Below, piece after piece: positions 7,923-15,402 of a DNA stretch of 28,229 bases. Origin of the DNA: JADJNW01 sp964517145 (GTDB lineage: Bacteria; Bacteroidota; Bacteroidia; Chitinophagales; Saprospiraceae); the NCBI GenBank assembly GCA_964517145.1, contig CAZFBN010000066.1, positions 1-28,229 on the forward strand, given 5' to 3'. The stretch's first letter is position 1, and every line of letters begins with the position of its first letter. The notes under the pieces were generated by a model. The model worked only from the letters and a program-made list of their open reading frames with translations, had not been told where the DNA came from and did not search any database. Position numbers and translations under genes: made by a program.

Positions 7923-8888
7923 ATGAGCAAGACAGCATCAAGCATCCTTTTTTTGCTTTTTTTATTTAGCACTTTTATTATAAACGCCCAAAACGAACGC
8001 CCCACCTGCTACGTCTCCCGCAGGTTTTTACATGCACCTAATGGTGAGCGCATTGTATTACGAGGTGTAAATAAAATGAATGTCGTAACGGATAAAACCG
8101 GCGAAAAATCCTTCCCCGAAATTGCAAAAACCGGCGCAAATGTGGTACGCATCATGTGGATGAAATGGGGCGGCGGTGCTACGGCGCTTGATACTTTAAT
8201 CGGTAATGCTATCAAATACAACTTATTACCCATCATTGAATTGCACGATGCCACGGGTAAGTGGGGCGAAGCATTGCAAGGGTGCGTGGATTTTTGGGTG
8301 CAACCAGACGTATTGGCAGTTATAAAAAAATACGAGCGTTATTTACTGCTCAATATTGCCAATGAAGCTGGAGATCACAGCATTACGCAAGAAGATTTTA
8401 AAAACACCTATCAAAACATTATCACCCAAATGCGGCAGGCGGGCATTCGCGTGCCTTTGGTGATTGATGCAGCGAATTGGGGTAGAAACGAGGCTTATTT
8501 ATTACAAAACGGGCAATTTTTATTACAACATGATCCATTGCATAACATTTTATTTTCCTGGCATATTTGGGATTCGGGTATTGCGGAAAGCCGCATCAAA
8601 GCTGGGATTGACGAAAGTGTTAAATTACAGATTCCGCTCCTGATCGGTGAATTTGCACCAATGGAAGTAAAATGTAAATGTTGTATTCCGTATCATTATA
8701 TCCTAGATTATTGCCAAAAGAAGAAAATCGGCTGGCTGACCTGGTCCTGGGGACCGGGTAATAGTGATTGTCCGGGCATGGATATGTCGGGCGGAACCTT
8801 TGAAACGCTGCATGGCTGGGGCTTGGAGACGGCGGTGACGCATAAAAATAGTATTAAAAATACGGCGAAGCGACCTAGGATTTTTTAA
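7923..8888 (+). CDS. Glycoside hydrolase family 5 (endoglycanase/mannanase-like)
   Basis: Secreted retaining glycosidase of clan A. Residues 1-22 are a signal peptide (ending INAQ). The catalytic barrel begins with HAPNGERIVLRGVN, a typical GH5 opening. NIANEAG contains the acid/base E148, FSWHIWD carries H214, and LIGEFAP contains the nucleophile E243; WLTWSWG follows. The short length (321 residues) and the LLLNIANE motif recall GH5 subfamily 8-like mannanases, but substrate cannot be settled from sequence. Cysteines cluster at KCKCC and SDCPG. There is no carbohydrate-binding module, no C-terminal sorting domain, and no SusC/SusD partner nearby, so it is a stand-alone enzyme rather than part of a polysaccharide utilisation locus. 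Confidence 0.88.
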   Translation: MSKTASSILFLLFLFSTFIINAQNERPTCYVSRRFLHAPNGERIVLRGVNKMNVVTDKTGEKSFPEIAKTGANVVRIMWMKWGGGATALDTLIGNAIKYNLLPIIELHDATGKWGEALQGCVDFWVQPDVLAVIKKYERYLLLNIANEAGDHSITQEDFKNTYQNIITQMRQAGIRVPLVIDAANWGRNEAYLLQNGQFLLQHDPLHNILFSWHIWDSGIAESRIKAGIDESVKLQIPLLIGEFAPMEVKCKCCIPYHYILDYCQKKKIGWLTWSWGPGNSDCPGMDMSGGTFETLHGWGLETAVTHKNSIKNTAKRPRIF

Positions 8889-9118
8889 GGCAAAAATAAT
8901 ACGGCGAAACATTATCAATCTTGCCAGTGGCAAAACGAAAAATAGCGTCGGTCATCGGTTGATTCTTTTAGAGAAAGGATAGATTTAAGCACGTTCAATG
9001 CGTCGGGAAGCCTTTATTTTATTGAGCTTGAATAACTTTAACGTTCTGTTTGCATCTTTTGTGAAATTTCCTCGTAAGCATAGGCGTTAGGTATTTACAA
9101 AAAAGTTACACATCTCCC

Positions 9119-9718
9119 ATGGACATGAATCGTGAACGGTTTATACAGATAACCAATTATGTAAAGAATGCAGCACTTATTATTTTGGTGGGCTTTATTA
9201 CCGTCAAATGTGAGGTACTCCATGAGTTGACCCGCGAGCCGCTGCCAAAAGCTGGCACCTCTACTCGTCCTGCGCCGGAGCTCCCTTCGGAATCTAAGCC
9301 GTTGGCAAGCAAAGAATTAGCATTTCGGAAAGACATTGTCAGTTACGCTAAAAGATACGAAGGACTGAAATATTGCTCGGCAGGCAAAAGCCCAAAGACA
9401 GGTTTCGATTGTTCGGGTTTTACAAGCTACGTGATGGATTATTTTGATATTGATATTTCTGCGAGCTCGCAGGCGCAAGCCAAGCAAGGCGCGCTCAAGT
9501 CGTTGGATGACGTGCAGCCGGGTGATTTGATTTTCTTTCGGCGCAGTTCGAAGGAGCCGGTGTTTCATGTGGCAATGGTGGTTGACCGCGACCGCAAAAG
9601 TCTGAAAGTGATTCATAGCACGACTTCGCGTGGCGTAGTGATTGATGATATTTTGGAAAGTGAATACTGGCGCCCTAAAATTTATGCGGCTCGGGACGTC
9701 GTTTCGATCCATTTTTAA
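9119..9718 (+). CDS. NlpC/P60 cysteine peptidase (cell wall)
   Basis: Peptidoglycan-peptide hydrolase of the NlpC/P60 family. An N-terminal hydrophobic segment (about 18-29) anchors or exports it. C31 follows this segment but the preceding TVK is a poor lipobox. After a Pro-rich linker, the catalytic domain covers about 70-199: GFDCSGF with C98, FHVAMVV with H150, and VIHSTTSRGVV with H166. PGDLIFFRRSS is the usual strand before the first His. It is clearly paralogous to the protein at 22580-23254, sharing the tail YWRPKIY-ARDV. A small TTGCCA/TGGCAA palindrome lies upstream at 8921-8933. The next gene begins 84 bases later on the same strand. Confidence 0.92.
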   Translation: MDMNRERFIQITNYVKNAALIILVGFITVKCEVLHELTREPLPKAGTSTRPAPELPSESKPLASKELAFRKDIVSYAKRYEGLKYCSAGKSPKTGFDCSGFTSYVMDYFDIDISASSQAQAKQGALKSLDDVQPGDLIFFRRSSKEPVFHVAMVVDRDRKSLKVIHSTTSRGVVIDDILESEYWRPKIYAARDVVSIHF

Positions 9719-9802
9719 AAAACTTATCCAAATTTTACGAATAGGTTGTTAAAGCAATCCAAAACACAGATTGCTACAAATTTTTATTTGTACTTTTACA
9801 AA

Positions 9803-10390
9803 ATGAATTTGTATGTACAAACAATTTGGCAATCATTCTTCGCATGGTTTCTAGGAAAGTCCGCCAGGCTGATGCTTTTAATGCTGGTAGGCTGGCTGTT
9901 TTTAGAAGGAATGAATGCCTCTTCGCGCGTCCAATTCCCTGTTCTTTTAATTACAACTTGGATTTTTTTTGAATGGTTAATAACTGATTTTCAAATATTT
10001 TCTGCATCATTTTTATTAAAAACCAACGCCAACTCCATGCCTGATGCGGAGAAACCCGCCGGTGAAGCTGCTGCCGTTACTACTTTGGCAATTAGTGACA
10101 ATAACAAAACCGAAATACTTCGTTTTCAGGAGATTATCTGGTTGCAAGCGGATAATAATTGCGTAGAAATTCAAACTACCCGCAAAAGATTTGTCCTTTA
10201 TCGCAGCCTCCGTTCTATCGAAGCAGATTTAGATCCTCAACAATTTGTACGCATCCATCGTTCGGCTATTGTCAATCGGCAATTTATTCAATCGCTTCAT
10301 CACTTGCCAAGTGGCGATGGCTACGTCGAACTTACCACAGGCGAGGAAATTCGCTATACCCGAAATTTTAAAAAAGCATTGTTGAGTTAA
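9803..10390 (+). CDS. Membrane-anchored LytTR-domain regulator
   Basis: The C-terminal part (about 95-195) is a LytTR DNA-binding domain: ILRFQEIIWLQADNNCVEI, then RSLRSIEADLDPQQFVRIHRSAIVN, a very typical LytTR signature. The N-terminal part has two hydrophobic segments (about 22-38 and 44-62) in place of a response-regulator receiver domain. It is therefore a one-component, membrane-bound type, not a two-component partner of a nearby kinase (none is present). The ATG at 9803 is preferred over a TTG at 9746. A strong terminator follows at 10534-10568. Its target is unknown; the LytTR site would be a pair of short direct repeats that I could not identify here. Confidence 0.85.
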   Translation: MNLYVQTIWQSFFAWFLGKSARLMLLMLVGWLFLEGMNASSRVQFPVLLITTWIFFEWLITDFQIFSASFLLKTNANSMPDAEKPAGEAAAVTTLAISDNNKTEILRFQEIIWLQADNNCVEIQTTRKRFVLYRSLRSIEADLDPQQFVRIHRSAIVNRQFIQSLHHLPSGDGYVELTTGEEIRYTRNFKKALLS

Positions 10391-10533
10391 AGCTTTCCAA
10401 CCGGTTTATTTTTTTATTAAAAATCTGTTAATTAAGCACTTGCAAAGCAACTTTTCCTCAAAAGAGTCGTACTTGAATAAGTTAAAAATGCGATGGCACC
10501 TGGTCATTCCATTTTTAATTACTTCGGTTTGGT

Positions 10534-10568
10534 AGGCATTCATCGTTGCGATGAGTGCCTCTTTTTTT
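10534..10568 (+). terminator. Rho-independent terminator after the LytTR gene
   Basis: A 12-bp stem pairs AGGCATTCATCG (10534-10545) with CGATGAGTGCCT (10549-10560), with one G-T wobble and loop TTG. It is followed by C and seven T. It lies 144 bases after the LytTR stop and only 17 bases before the GSCFA start. Confidence 0.85.
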
Positions 10569-10575
10569 ATCTTCG
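10546..10575 (+). promoter_or_regulatory. Candidate promoter of the GSCFA gene, overlapping the terminator
   Basis: TTG at 10546-10548 and TATCTTCG at 10568-10575 are separated by 19 bases, fitting the Bacteroidota TTTG/TAnnTTTG pattern with one mismatch in the -7 box. The TTG is the loop of the terminator above. A start about seven bases downstream would give an almost leaderless mRNA for the ATG at 10585. Confidence 0.4.
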
Positions 10576-10584
10576 TTGGAATAA

Positions 10585-11577
10585 ATGACAAGCATGCAAT
10601 TCCGTACTGAATTATCCTTATCGCCATTTCCTTTCAAAATCAAGCATCAGGACGCACTGCTGAGCATCGGCTCCTGTTTTACAGAACACATCGGCGCGCG
10701 ACTTTCGGCGCTGAAATTCAAGCATTTACAAAATCCTTTTGGCATCGTTTATAATCCGATTTCCATCGCAGAGCAGTTGGAATGGCTTTTGTCAGATACA
10801 ATTTTTTCAGAAAGCGATCTATTTGAAAATCAAGGACTTTGGCATAGTTGGTTGCACCACGGCAGCTTTTCAGGGTTGAATAAACACGATACTTTATCAA
10901 AAATAAATGAGTCTTTACAATTGGCGCAGTCTCAGCTTCCCTCGGTGGATCGCCTTTTGGTCACGCTCGGCACGGCACACGTATTTGTGTTGAAAGAAAA
11001 CGACAAAGTGGTTGCCAATTGTCATAAAATGCCAGGGCAATCATTTGAAAAACAGCGCCTTACGATTGATAAAATTGTTTCAAAATTCCTGCCTGTTTTA
11101 CAAAAACTCAAAACACAAAATCCTAATTTACAGGTCATTTTCACAGTAAGCCCAGTGCGGCACATCCGCGATGGCTTGGTAGAAAACCAGCGTAGCAAGG
11201 CTACTTTGTTATTAGCCATTGACAACTTGTGTCAAAAATTGAATTTTGTGCATTATTTTCCTGCTTATGAGTTGATTTTGGACGACTTACGCGATTACCG
11301 TTTTTTTAATGCGGACATGATTCATCCTTCTGAAGTGGCGATTGAATATGTGTGGCAACATTTTAGCCAGGCATTTTTTAATGAAGAGACTCAACAAATA
11401 AACGAACAGATTCGGGCAATTGTAGAAGCGAGCAGGCATCGTGCATTTCACTTGCAATCAGCACAACATCAGCTTTTTATACAAAAACAATTATCTAAAA
11501 TTGAACAACTCGTCCAACAATATCCATTTTTAAATTTTGCGCCGGAGCAAGCAGCCTTCAATACACAATTATATTGA
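10585..11577 (+). CDS. GSCFA domain protein
   Basis: Contains the family's name-giving motif as SIGSCFTEH (residues 27-35). The family-typical LQNPFGIVYNP follows, then a TLGTAHVF motif and the late HPSEVAIEYVW. GSCFA proteins are SGNH-hydrolase-like (the G-S-C segment replaces GDS and the HPS near the end supplies the His), so an esterase/acyltransferase role is plausible, but biochemical function is not established to my knowledge. 330 residues, usual length, no signal peptide, hence cytoplasmic. A second ATG nine bases downstream is an equally possible start. A terminator lies at 11681-11719. Confidence 0.88.
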   Translation: MTSMQFRTELSLSPFPFKIKHQDALLSIGSCFTEHIGARLSALKFKHLQNPFGIVYNPISIAEQLEWLLSDTIFSESDLFENQGLWHSWLHHGSFSGLNKHDTLSKINESLQLAQSQLPSVDRLLVTLGTAHVFVLKENDKVVANCHKMPGQSFEKQRLTIDKIVSKFLPVLQKLKTQNPNLQVIFTVSPVRHIRDGLVENQRSKATLLLAIDNLCQKLNFVHYFPAYELILDDLRDYRFFNADMIHPSEVAIEYVWQHFSQAFFNEETQQINEQIRAIVEASRHRAFHLQSAQHQLFIQKQLSKIEQLVQQYPFLNFAPEQAAFNTQLY

Positions 11578-11680
11578 TTTACAATACGATATCAAATTTG
11601 AAATGAGAAAACATCAATTTTAAAATTTACAACGCTCCACTTTCCGGTACTTTCACAAGCTCACTTTTAAAATAATATAA

Positions 11681-11719
11681 TAAAAAAGCGCCTCCCCAAA
11701 AGGAGAAGACGCTTTTTTA
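11681..11719. terminator. Bidirectional terminator
   Basis: AAAAAAGCG...CTCC pairs with GGAG...CGCTTTTTT around a CCAAAA loop. A-rich and T-rich flanks allow it to act on both strands. It sits between the convergent GSCFA gene (+) and the secreted two-domain gene (-). Confidence 0.8.
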
Positions 11720-11739
11720 TTTACAGTATCATAGTTTCT

Positions 11740-12348
11740 TTACTTTACAGCCACAGCGTGGTAATAATCTTTGCGAGGCGTAGTGACACGCACCGTGTAG
11801 TTGCCTTTGTTCAGATCGCTTGTCTTGTAGCGCTTTTCTACTTTCAGCACGTTTTCAATGTTTTCTTCATAAACAATGGCGCCTTGCTCGTCCAGGATCG
11901 CTACGGTCACATCGCTCAAACGATTGTTGAGCCACATCACGTCAATCGCGTCTTCCCGGACCCGAATAAAAGGGGCGAAGTACTCCTCCCGAGTAGCCGT
12001 GTTTATTGCTAAAGAGTTGTCATTCAGTGAGATAGGTTGAATGATTTCTTTGCGTTCGGTCGTAATAATCACTTTGTAACTTCCGTTTGGCAGGTTTTCC
12101 AGATTGAACACTTTCGCAAATTTGGTACCTTCAGTCTTTTCTTCTAACAACAGTGTTCCTTCTGCGTCCACCACCCAAATGGTAGCCGGCGCCGCCAATT
12201 GGTCCAGTACAATACTCACTTTTTTAGCGTAGCCAGCCTGCGCAATCGTAACAATCGGAGCAGTAGTAGCAGAAGCGACCGCACTTACAAACAGTACAAT
12301 GCTCGTAATCAGAGCACTCAGAATCAGCATTTTTTTGAAATCCTTCAT
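11740..12348 (-). CDS. Secreted protein with two beta-sandwich-like repeats
   Basis: About 202 residues from the ATG at 12348; an in-frame ATG at 12360 is also possible. The start MKDFKKMLILSAL leads into a signal peptide ending around ASA. The mature part is two copies of a domain of about 75 residues, each ending L-(N/P)-(K/N)-G-(N/S)-Y-x-V-x-(I/V)-T (NLPNGSYKVIITT and DLNKGNYTVRVTT). The same pattern occurs at the end of the metallophosphoesterase at 15403-17079 (ALKKGSYQIIV). These resemble the Ig-like C-terminal modules common on exported Bacteroidota proteins. No enzyme motif is visible. The promoter at 12510-12517 is overlapped by an operator-like inverted repeat, so expression is probably regulated. 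Confidence 0.8.
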   Translation of the reverse strand: MKDFKKMLILSALITSIVLFVSAVASATTAPIVTIAQAGYAKKVSIVLDQLAAPATIWVVDAEGTLLLEEKTEGTKFAKVFNLENLPNGSYKVIITTERKEIIQPISLNDNSLAINTATREEYFAPFIRVREDAIDVMWLNNRLSDVTVAILDEQGAIVYEENIENVLKVEKRYKTSDLNKGNYTVRVTTPRKDYYHAVAVK

Positions 12349-12509
12349 AATAAACAGCATTTTGATGTTAACAATGGATGATAATTAATGTGGTGTAAAC
12401 TTTGAAATTTGAGATGTAAAAGGGTGATCCAATCACATGTCGTACTTCAGGGTTCTTCTTTTACACCGTTTTTTCTTAGTCGGTAAAAAATCTTTTTTGG
12501 TTACAAGGA

Positions 12510-12540
12510 CAAAGATACACTTAGTGTAAGTTGTACACTA
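12510..12540 (-). promoter_or_regulatory. Promoter with overlapping TACACT/AGTGTA half-sites
   Basis: On the minus strand, TATCTTTG (12517 to 12510) is a perfect TAnnTTTG box for the gene ending at 11740. Directly upstream are three half-sites: TACACT at 12516-12521, AGTGTA at 12523-12528 and TACACT at 12534-12539. They form two overlapping inverted repeats, including a perfect TAGTGTA/TACACTA with a 5-base spacer. The location across the upstream promoter element suits a repressor or activator operator. Confidence 0.6.
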
Positions 12541-13076
12541 CTAGCATTTTGACCATATTTGATGTTATTTTAACTTAAAGCATTTCAAATGCCCTCTTTT
12601 AGGTCAAAATAATATCATTGTGAGCAAAATTTTATTCGGATGAAGCGACGCTGGTCAAAATGGAAATCGCTAAACAACTCTTTTTCTTCGACAAAGTTTC
12701 AAATTCCCCTTTAGGAATCGAAAAACTCCCAATCAGAAATTTTAAAAAATAGCGAAAATTAATTGCATTTTTTTGACAATCAATTTTTTAAGTAGCGAAA
12801 TTTTCTCTGAAAGGATTGGCTGCTTCAATTAGAATACCATTTATTTATGTTGGTAAAAAGTGATATTCCTGTTTTTACGACCAAAAGACTTTTAAATCAG
12901 ACCAAGCTGAAAAAGCTCGCTGATCGTCCTGTTTTTGCTGGTTTGGCTTGAATTTTGGCTGTTGGCAGGTTTCTTCTATGCTTTCATCGAACACGCTGTA
13001 CTTCACGCAACTTTTTCACTCAAAAAACGGCTATACTATAAAATTGCACTTAGAATCATCTGAAAAAAATTATAAC
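12541..13076. other. Gene-free AT-rich stretch
   Basis: 536 bases with no supported gene. The extension of the following ORF back to 12948 gives a low-complexity, non-signal N-terminus and is rejected in favour of the ATG at 13077. I see no strong hairpin or repeat, only two loosely similar segments (AAATAGCGAAAATTAATT and AAGTAGCGAAATTTT) near 12750 and 12790. Confidence 0.5.
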
Positions 13077-13655
13077 ATGAGACGCACTCTTCAAATCCTA
13101 TTTATACTAACAATGGCTGCCTTAGGCGCGGCGAGTTGTACGAAGCAGCAGGACAGCACTGCACTAAACCCTAGTTTATTTGCTCAGTTGAACCGGCAAG
13201 ACGTGGTAGCACTGACCTTGGAGACCGATTGGCAACAGTTGGTGGCGAACAAACAGGCAGATTTGACCTTGCCGGTCACCATGAGTTTTCAAAATCAGCA
13301 AATTGCTGCGGAAATTAGCGTGCGCGGACACGCCCGCCGGAATATTTGTGCTTTCCCACCTTTAAAATTGAAGTTTTCCAAAGAAAATTTGGAAAGCCAC
13401 GGGCTTGATACAGATTATAAAAGTTTAAAACTGGTGACGCATTGTATCGATGGCAATAATGATTTGGTAGTACGAGAATATTTGATGTATAAAATGCTGA
13501 ACGTCTTGACAGAGAGTAGTTTTCGAGTGCAATTGGCAAAGGTGACGTACACAAACGCGCAGGGCTCTACTGAAGCGTATGCTTTTTTGATTGAAAACAA
13601 TGAAGAAATGGCGGATCGCCTGGGCGGCGAGTTAATCGAGCAGGAAGTAGCGTAG
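13077..13655 (+). pseudogene. CotH-like lipoprotein, N-terminal part before an in-frame TAG
   Basis: The ATG at 13077 gives a lipoprotein signal (MRRTLQILFILTM... lipobox AASC, Cys21). The body contains VRGHARRNICAFPPLKLKF, then SLKLVTHC and REYLMYKML. This order is seen in a Bacteroidota family of CotH-kinase-like exported proteins (R-G-x-x-R-R-x-x-C-x-F-P-P-L-K-L). It ends at TAG 13653-13655. The next codons continue the same frame and the same family (FQYMIGNTDW, then PYDFDY), so the stop interrupts one gene. Family assignment is from memory of motifs, not a search. Substrate unknown. Confidence 0.75.
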
Positions 13656-14075
13656 TTGGCTTCTATACAAAAAACGCAGTACAATGTGATGACGGTTTTT
13701 CAATATATGATTGGAAATACCGACTGGTGCATGAGCAAACAGCACAATATCAAATTGGTGAATATGGGGAAAGCTACTTCGCTGGTGCCGGTTCCTTATG
13801 ATTTTGATTACGCTGGTATGGTAAATGCGCATTATGCACTACCGCCTGCTAATCTGCCGATTAAGTCGGTGCGCGAACGATTTTTTCAATGGCGCGGCAA
13901 GGACACGAGCGAGTTACAGCAAACGTTGGATTTGTTTCGCGCCAAGCGAGCTACCTTGTACGAATTGATTGTTAATTTTGAACCGCTTGCCATAGAGAGC
14001 CGATTGGAGATGATGAGTTATTTGGATTCGTTTTACGCCAATATGCCACAAGCGCCACGACTTGCCATTCAATAA
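13656..14075 (+). pseudogene. CotH-like lipoprotein, C-terminal part after the in-frame TAG
   Basis: Continuous in frame with the preceding segment: 13656 minus 13077 is divisible by three. It has MTVFQYMIGNTDWCM, QHNIKLV and VPVPYDFDYAGMVNA, the conserved second half of the family, where N/D residues correspond to kinase-like catalytic positions in CotH proteins. It begins with TTG directly after the TAG, so it has no credible start of its own. The sequence after the stop is well preserved with no further stops or frameshifts. The lesion is therefore recent, a sequencing error, or suppressed. Confidence 0.72.
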
Positions 14076-14206
14076 AAGACGCGATTTAGTCAATCAAGAT
14101 TTGCAAAATTTAAAAGATAAGTATTTGAAAATGAAGATTATATTGGACGGGTAATTTGATTTTATCAACTGCGCCATTGCTATCCGTTCGGAAAAATGGA
14201 TGAAGC

Positions 14207-15181
14207 TTAACTTTTCCGATCAGTTACAAAAATGACCAAATCCTCCAATGCCTGGCGCACTTCGGTAGGTGGAAAGGTGTGCAACACATCAAAAGCCTCT
14301 TGCCGGAAACGCAGCATCGCTTCTTCGGCATATTGCAAACCGCCGCTGCGCTGCACAAAATCAATGACTTCGCGCACTTTGTCGGGTTTTTGATGGTGCA
14401 GGCGAATGTTATTCATCATGTAGCGCTTCTCGTCGCGCGTGGCACGATCCAATGCAAAAATCAGCGGCAATGTCAGCTTTTTTTCTTTAATATCAATTCC
14501 CAAAGGTTTGCCAACATCATCGGTGCCAAAGTCGAATAAATCATCGCGAATTTGAAAAGCTATGCCAATTTTTTCACCAAACAGCCGCATTTTTTCAATC
14601 AGCGCTTCATCTTTTGTAGCAGAAGCCGCGCCAACGCCGCAAGCCGATGCAATCAGAGAAGCTGTTTTCTGACGTATAATTTCGTAGTAAATATCCTCTT
14701 TAATGTCGAGCCGCCGTGCTTTTTCAATTTGTAATAATTCGCCTTCGCTCATGGCTTTTACCGCTTCCGAAACGATTTCCAACAAGCGAAACTCCTTATT
14801 TTTCAAGGATAACAGCAATCCTTGTGACAAGAGGTAATCGCCGACTAAAACGGCAATTTTATTTTTCCAAAGCGCATTGATAGAGAAGAAGCCACGCCGT
14901 TCGTAGGAATCATCCACCACGTCGTCGTGTACGAGGGAAGCCGTGTGCAGCAGTTCCACCAGAGAAGCGCCGTTGTAAGTCGAGTCGGTGATGCCGCCAC
15001 AGAGTTTCGCCGACAAAAACACAAACATAGGACGCACTTGCTTGCCCTTCCGGCGAACGATGTAATAGGTTATTTTGTCGAGCAACGGCACTGGGCTGCG
15101 CATTGCTTCCCGAAAATGCGTCTCGAAATGCCGAAGTTCTTGGTCAATCGGCGCTTTTATCGAATTCAACGACCTGACCAT
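14207..15181 (-). CDS. All-trans polyprenyl diphosphate synthase
   Basis: Condenses isopentenyl diphosphate onto an allylic primer to make the long prenyl chain, here most likely for menaquinone. From the ATG at 15181 (preferred over a TTG at 15274) it is 324 residues. It has the first Asp-rich motif LVHDDVVDD (D86, D87, D90) and the second IRDDLFDF (D213, D214, D217), plus GKQVRP at 46-51 for diphosphate binding. The residues four and five before the first motif are small (S82, A81), as in long-chain synthases such as IspB rather than farnesyl or geranylgeranyl synthases. It is a single gene with its own candidate promoter at 15305-15332. Confidence 0.92.
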   Translation of the reverse strand: MVRSLNSIKAPIDQELRHFETHFREAMRSPVPLLDKITYYIVRRKGKQVRPMFVFLSAKLCGGITDSTYNGASLVELLHTASLVHDDVVDDSYERRGFFSINALWKNKIAVLVGDYLLSQGLLLSLKNKEFRLLEIVSEAVKAMSEGELLQIEKARRLDIKEDIYYEIIRQKTASLIASACGVGAASATKDEALIEKMRLFGEKIGIAFQIRDDLFDFGTDDVGKPLGIDIKEKKLTLPLIFALDRATRDEKRYMMNNIRLHHQKPDKVREVIDFVQRSGGLQYAEEAMLRFRQEAFDVLHTFPPTEVRQALEDLVIFVTDRKS

Positions 15182-15304
15182 CCCAAAGATTGTTGATTGA
15201 TATTGGCAATAGATTTTGGTTACAAAATTGCTGAAAAAGGAAAATCCTTGTTTAATCAAATTTCTGATAACCAATCATTTCTTGTCAATTGGTGAAAAAA
15301 CGTC

Positions 15305-15332
15305 CAAAACTACAAAACTTTGAACATTCCAA
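15305..15332 (-). promoter_or_regulatory. Candidate promoter of the polyprenyl synthase gene
   Basis: On the minus strand, TTG (15332-15330) and TAGTTTTG (15312-15305) are separated by 17 bases, matching the Bacteroidota TTTG/TAnnTTTG arrangement. It would give a leader of roughly 115 bases before the ATG at 15181. Confidence 0.45.
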
Positions 15333-15402
15333 GTGGCTTGCCAGTTTGTTAAAAGCTTTTAAAATTTTCAGAATAAATTGAAAGTAAAAGACAAGGCAGC
15401 CG

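Noticed and set aside
7787..7969. 60-codon ORF overlapping the GH5 start
   Set aside because: It translates the two-hairpin repeat element, has no recognisable protein features, and overlaps a strongly supported signal peptide in another frame.
7923..8888. Polysaccharide utilisation locus around the GH5 enzyme
   Set aside because: No SusC/SusD pair, hybrid two-component regulator or second carbohydrate enzyme is present on either side.
13653..13655. Programmed amber decoding (pyrrolysine-like)
   Set aside because: Nothing in the window supports pyrrolysine machinery or a downstream recoding element, and Bacteroidota rarely have it; mutation or sequencing error is simpler.
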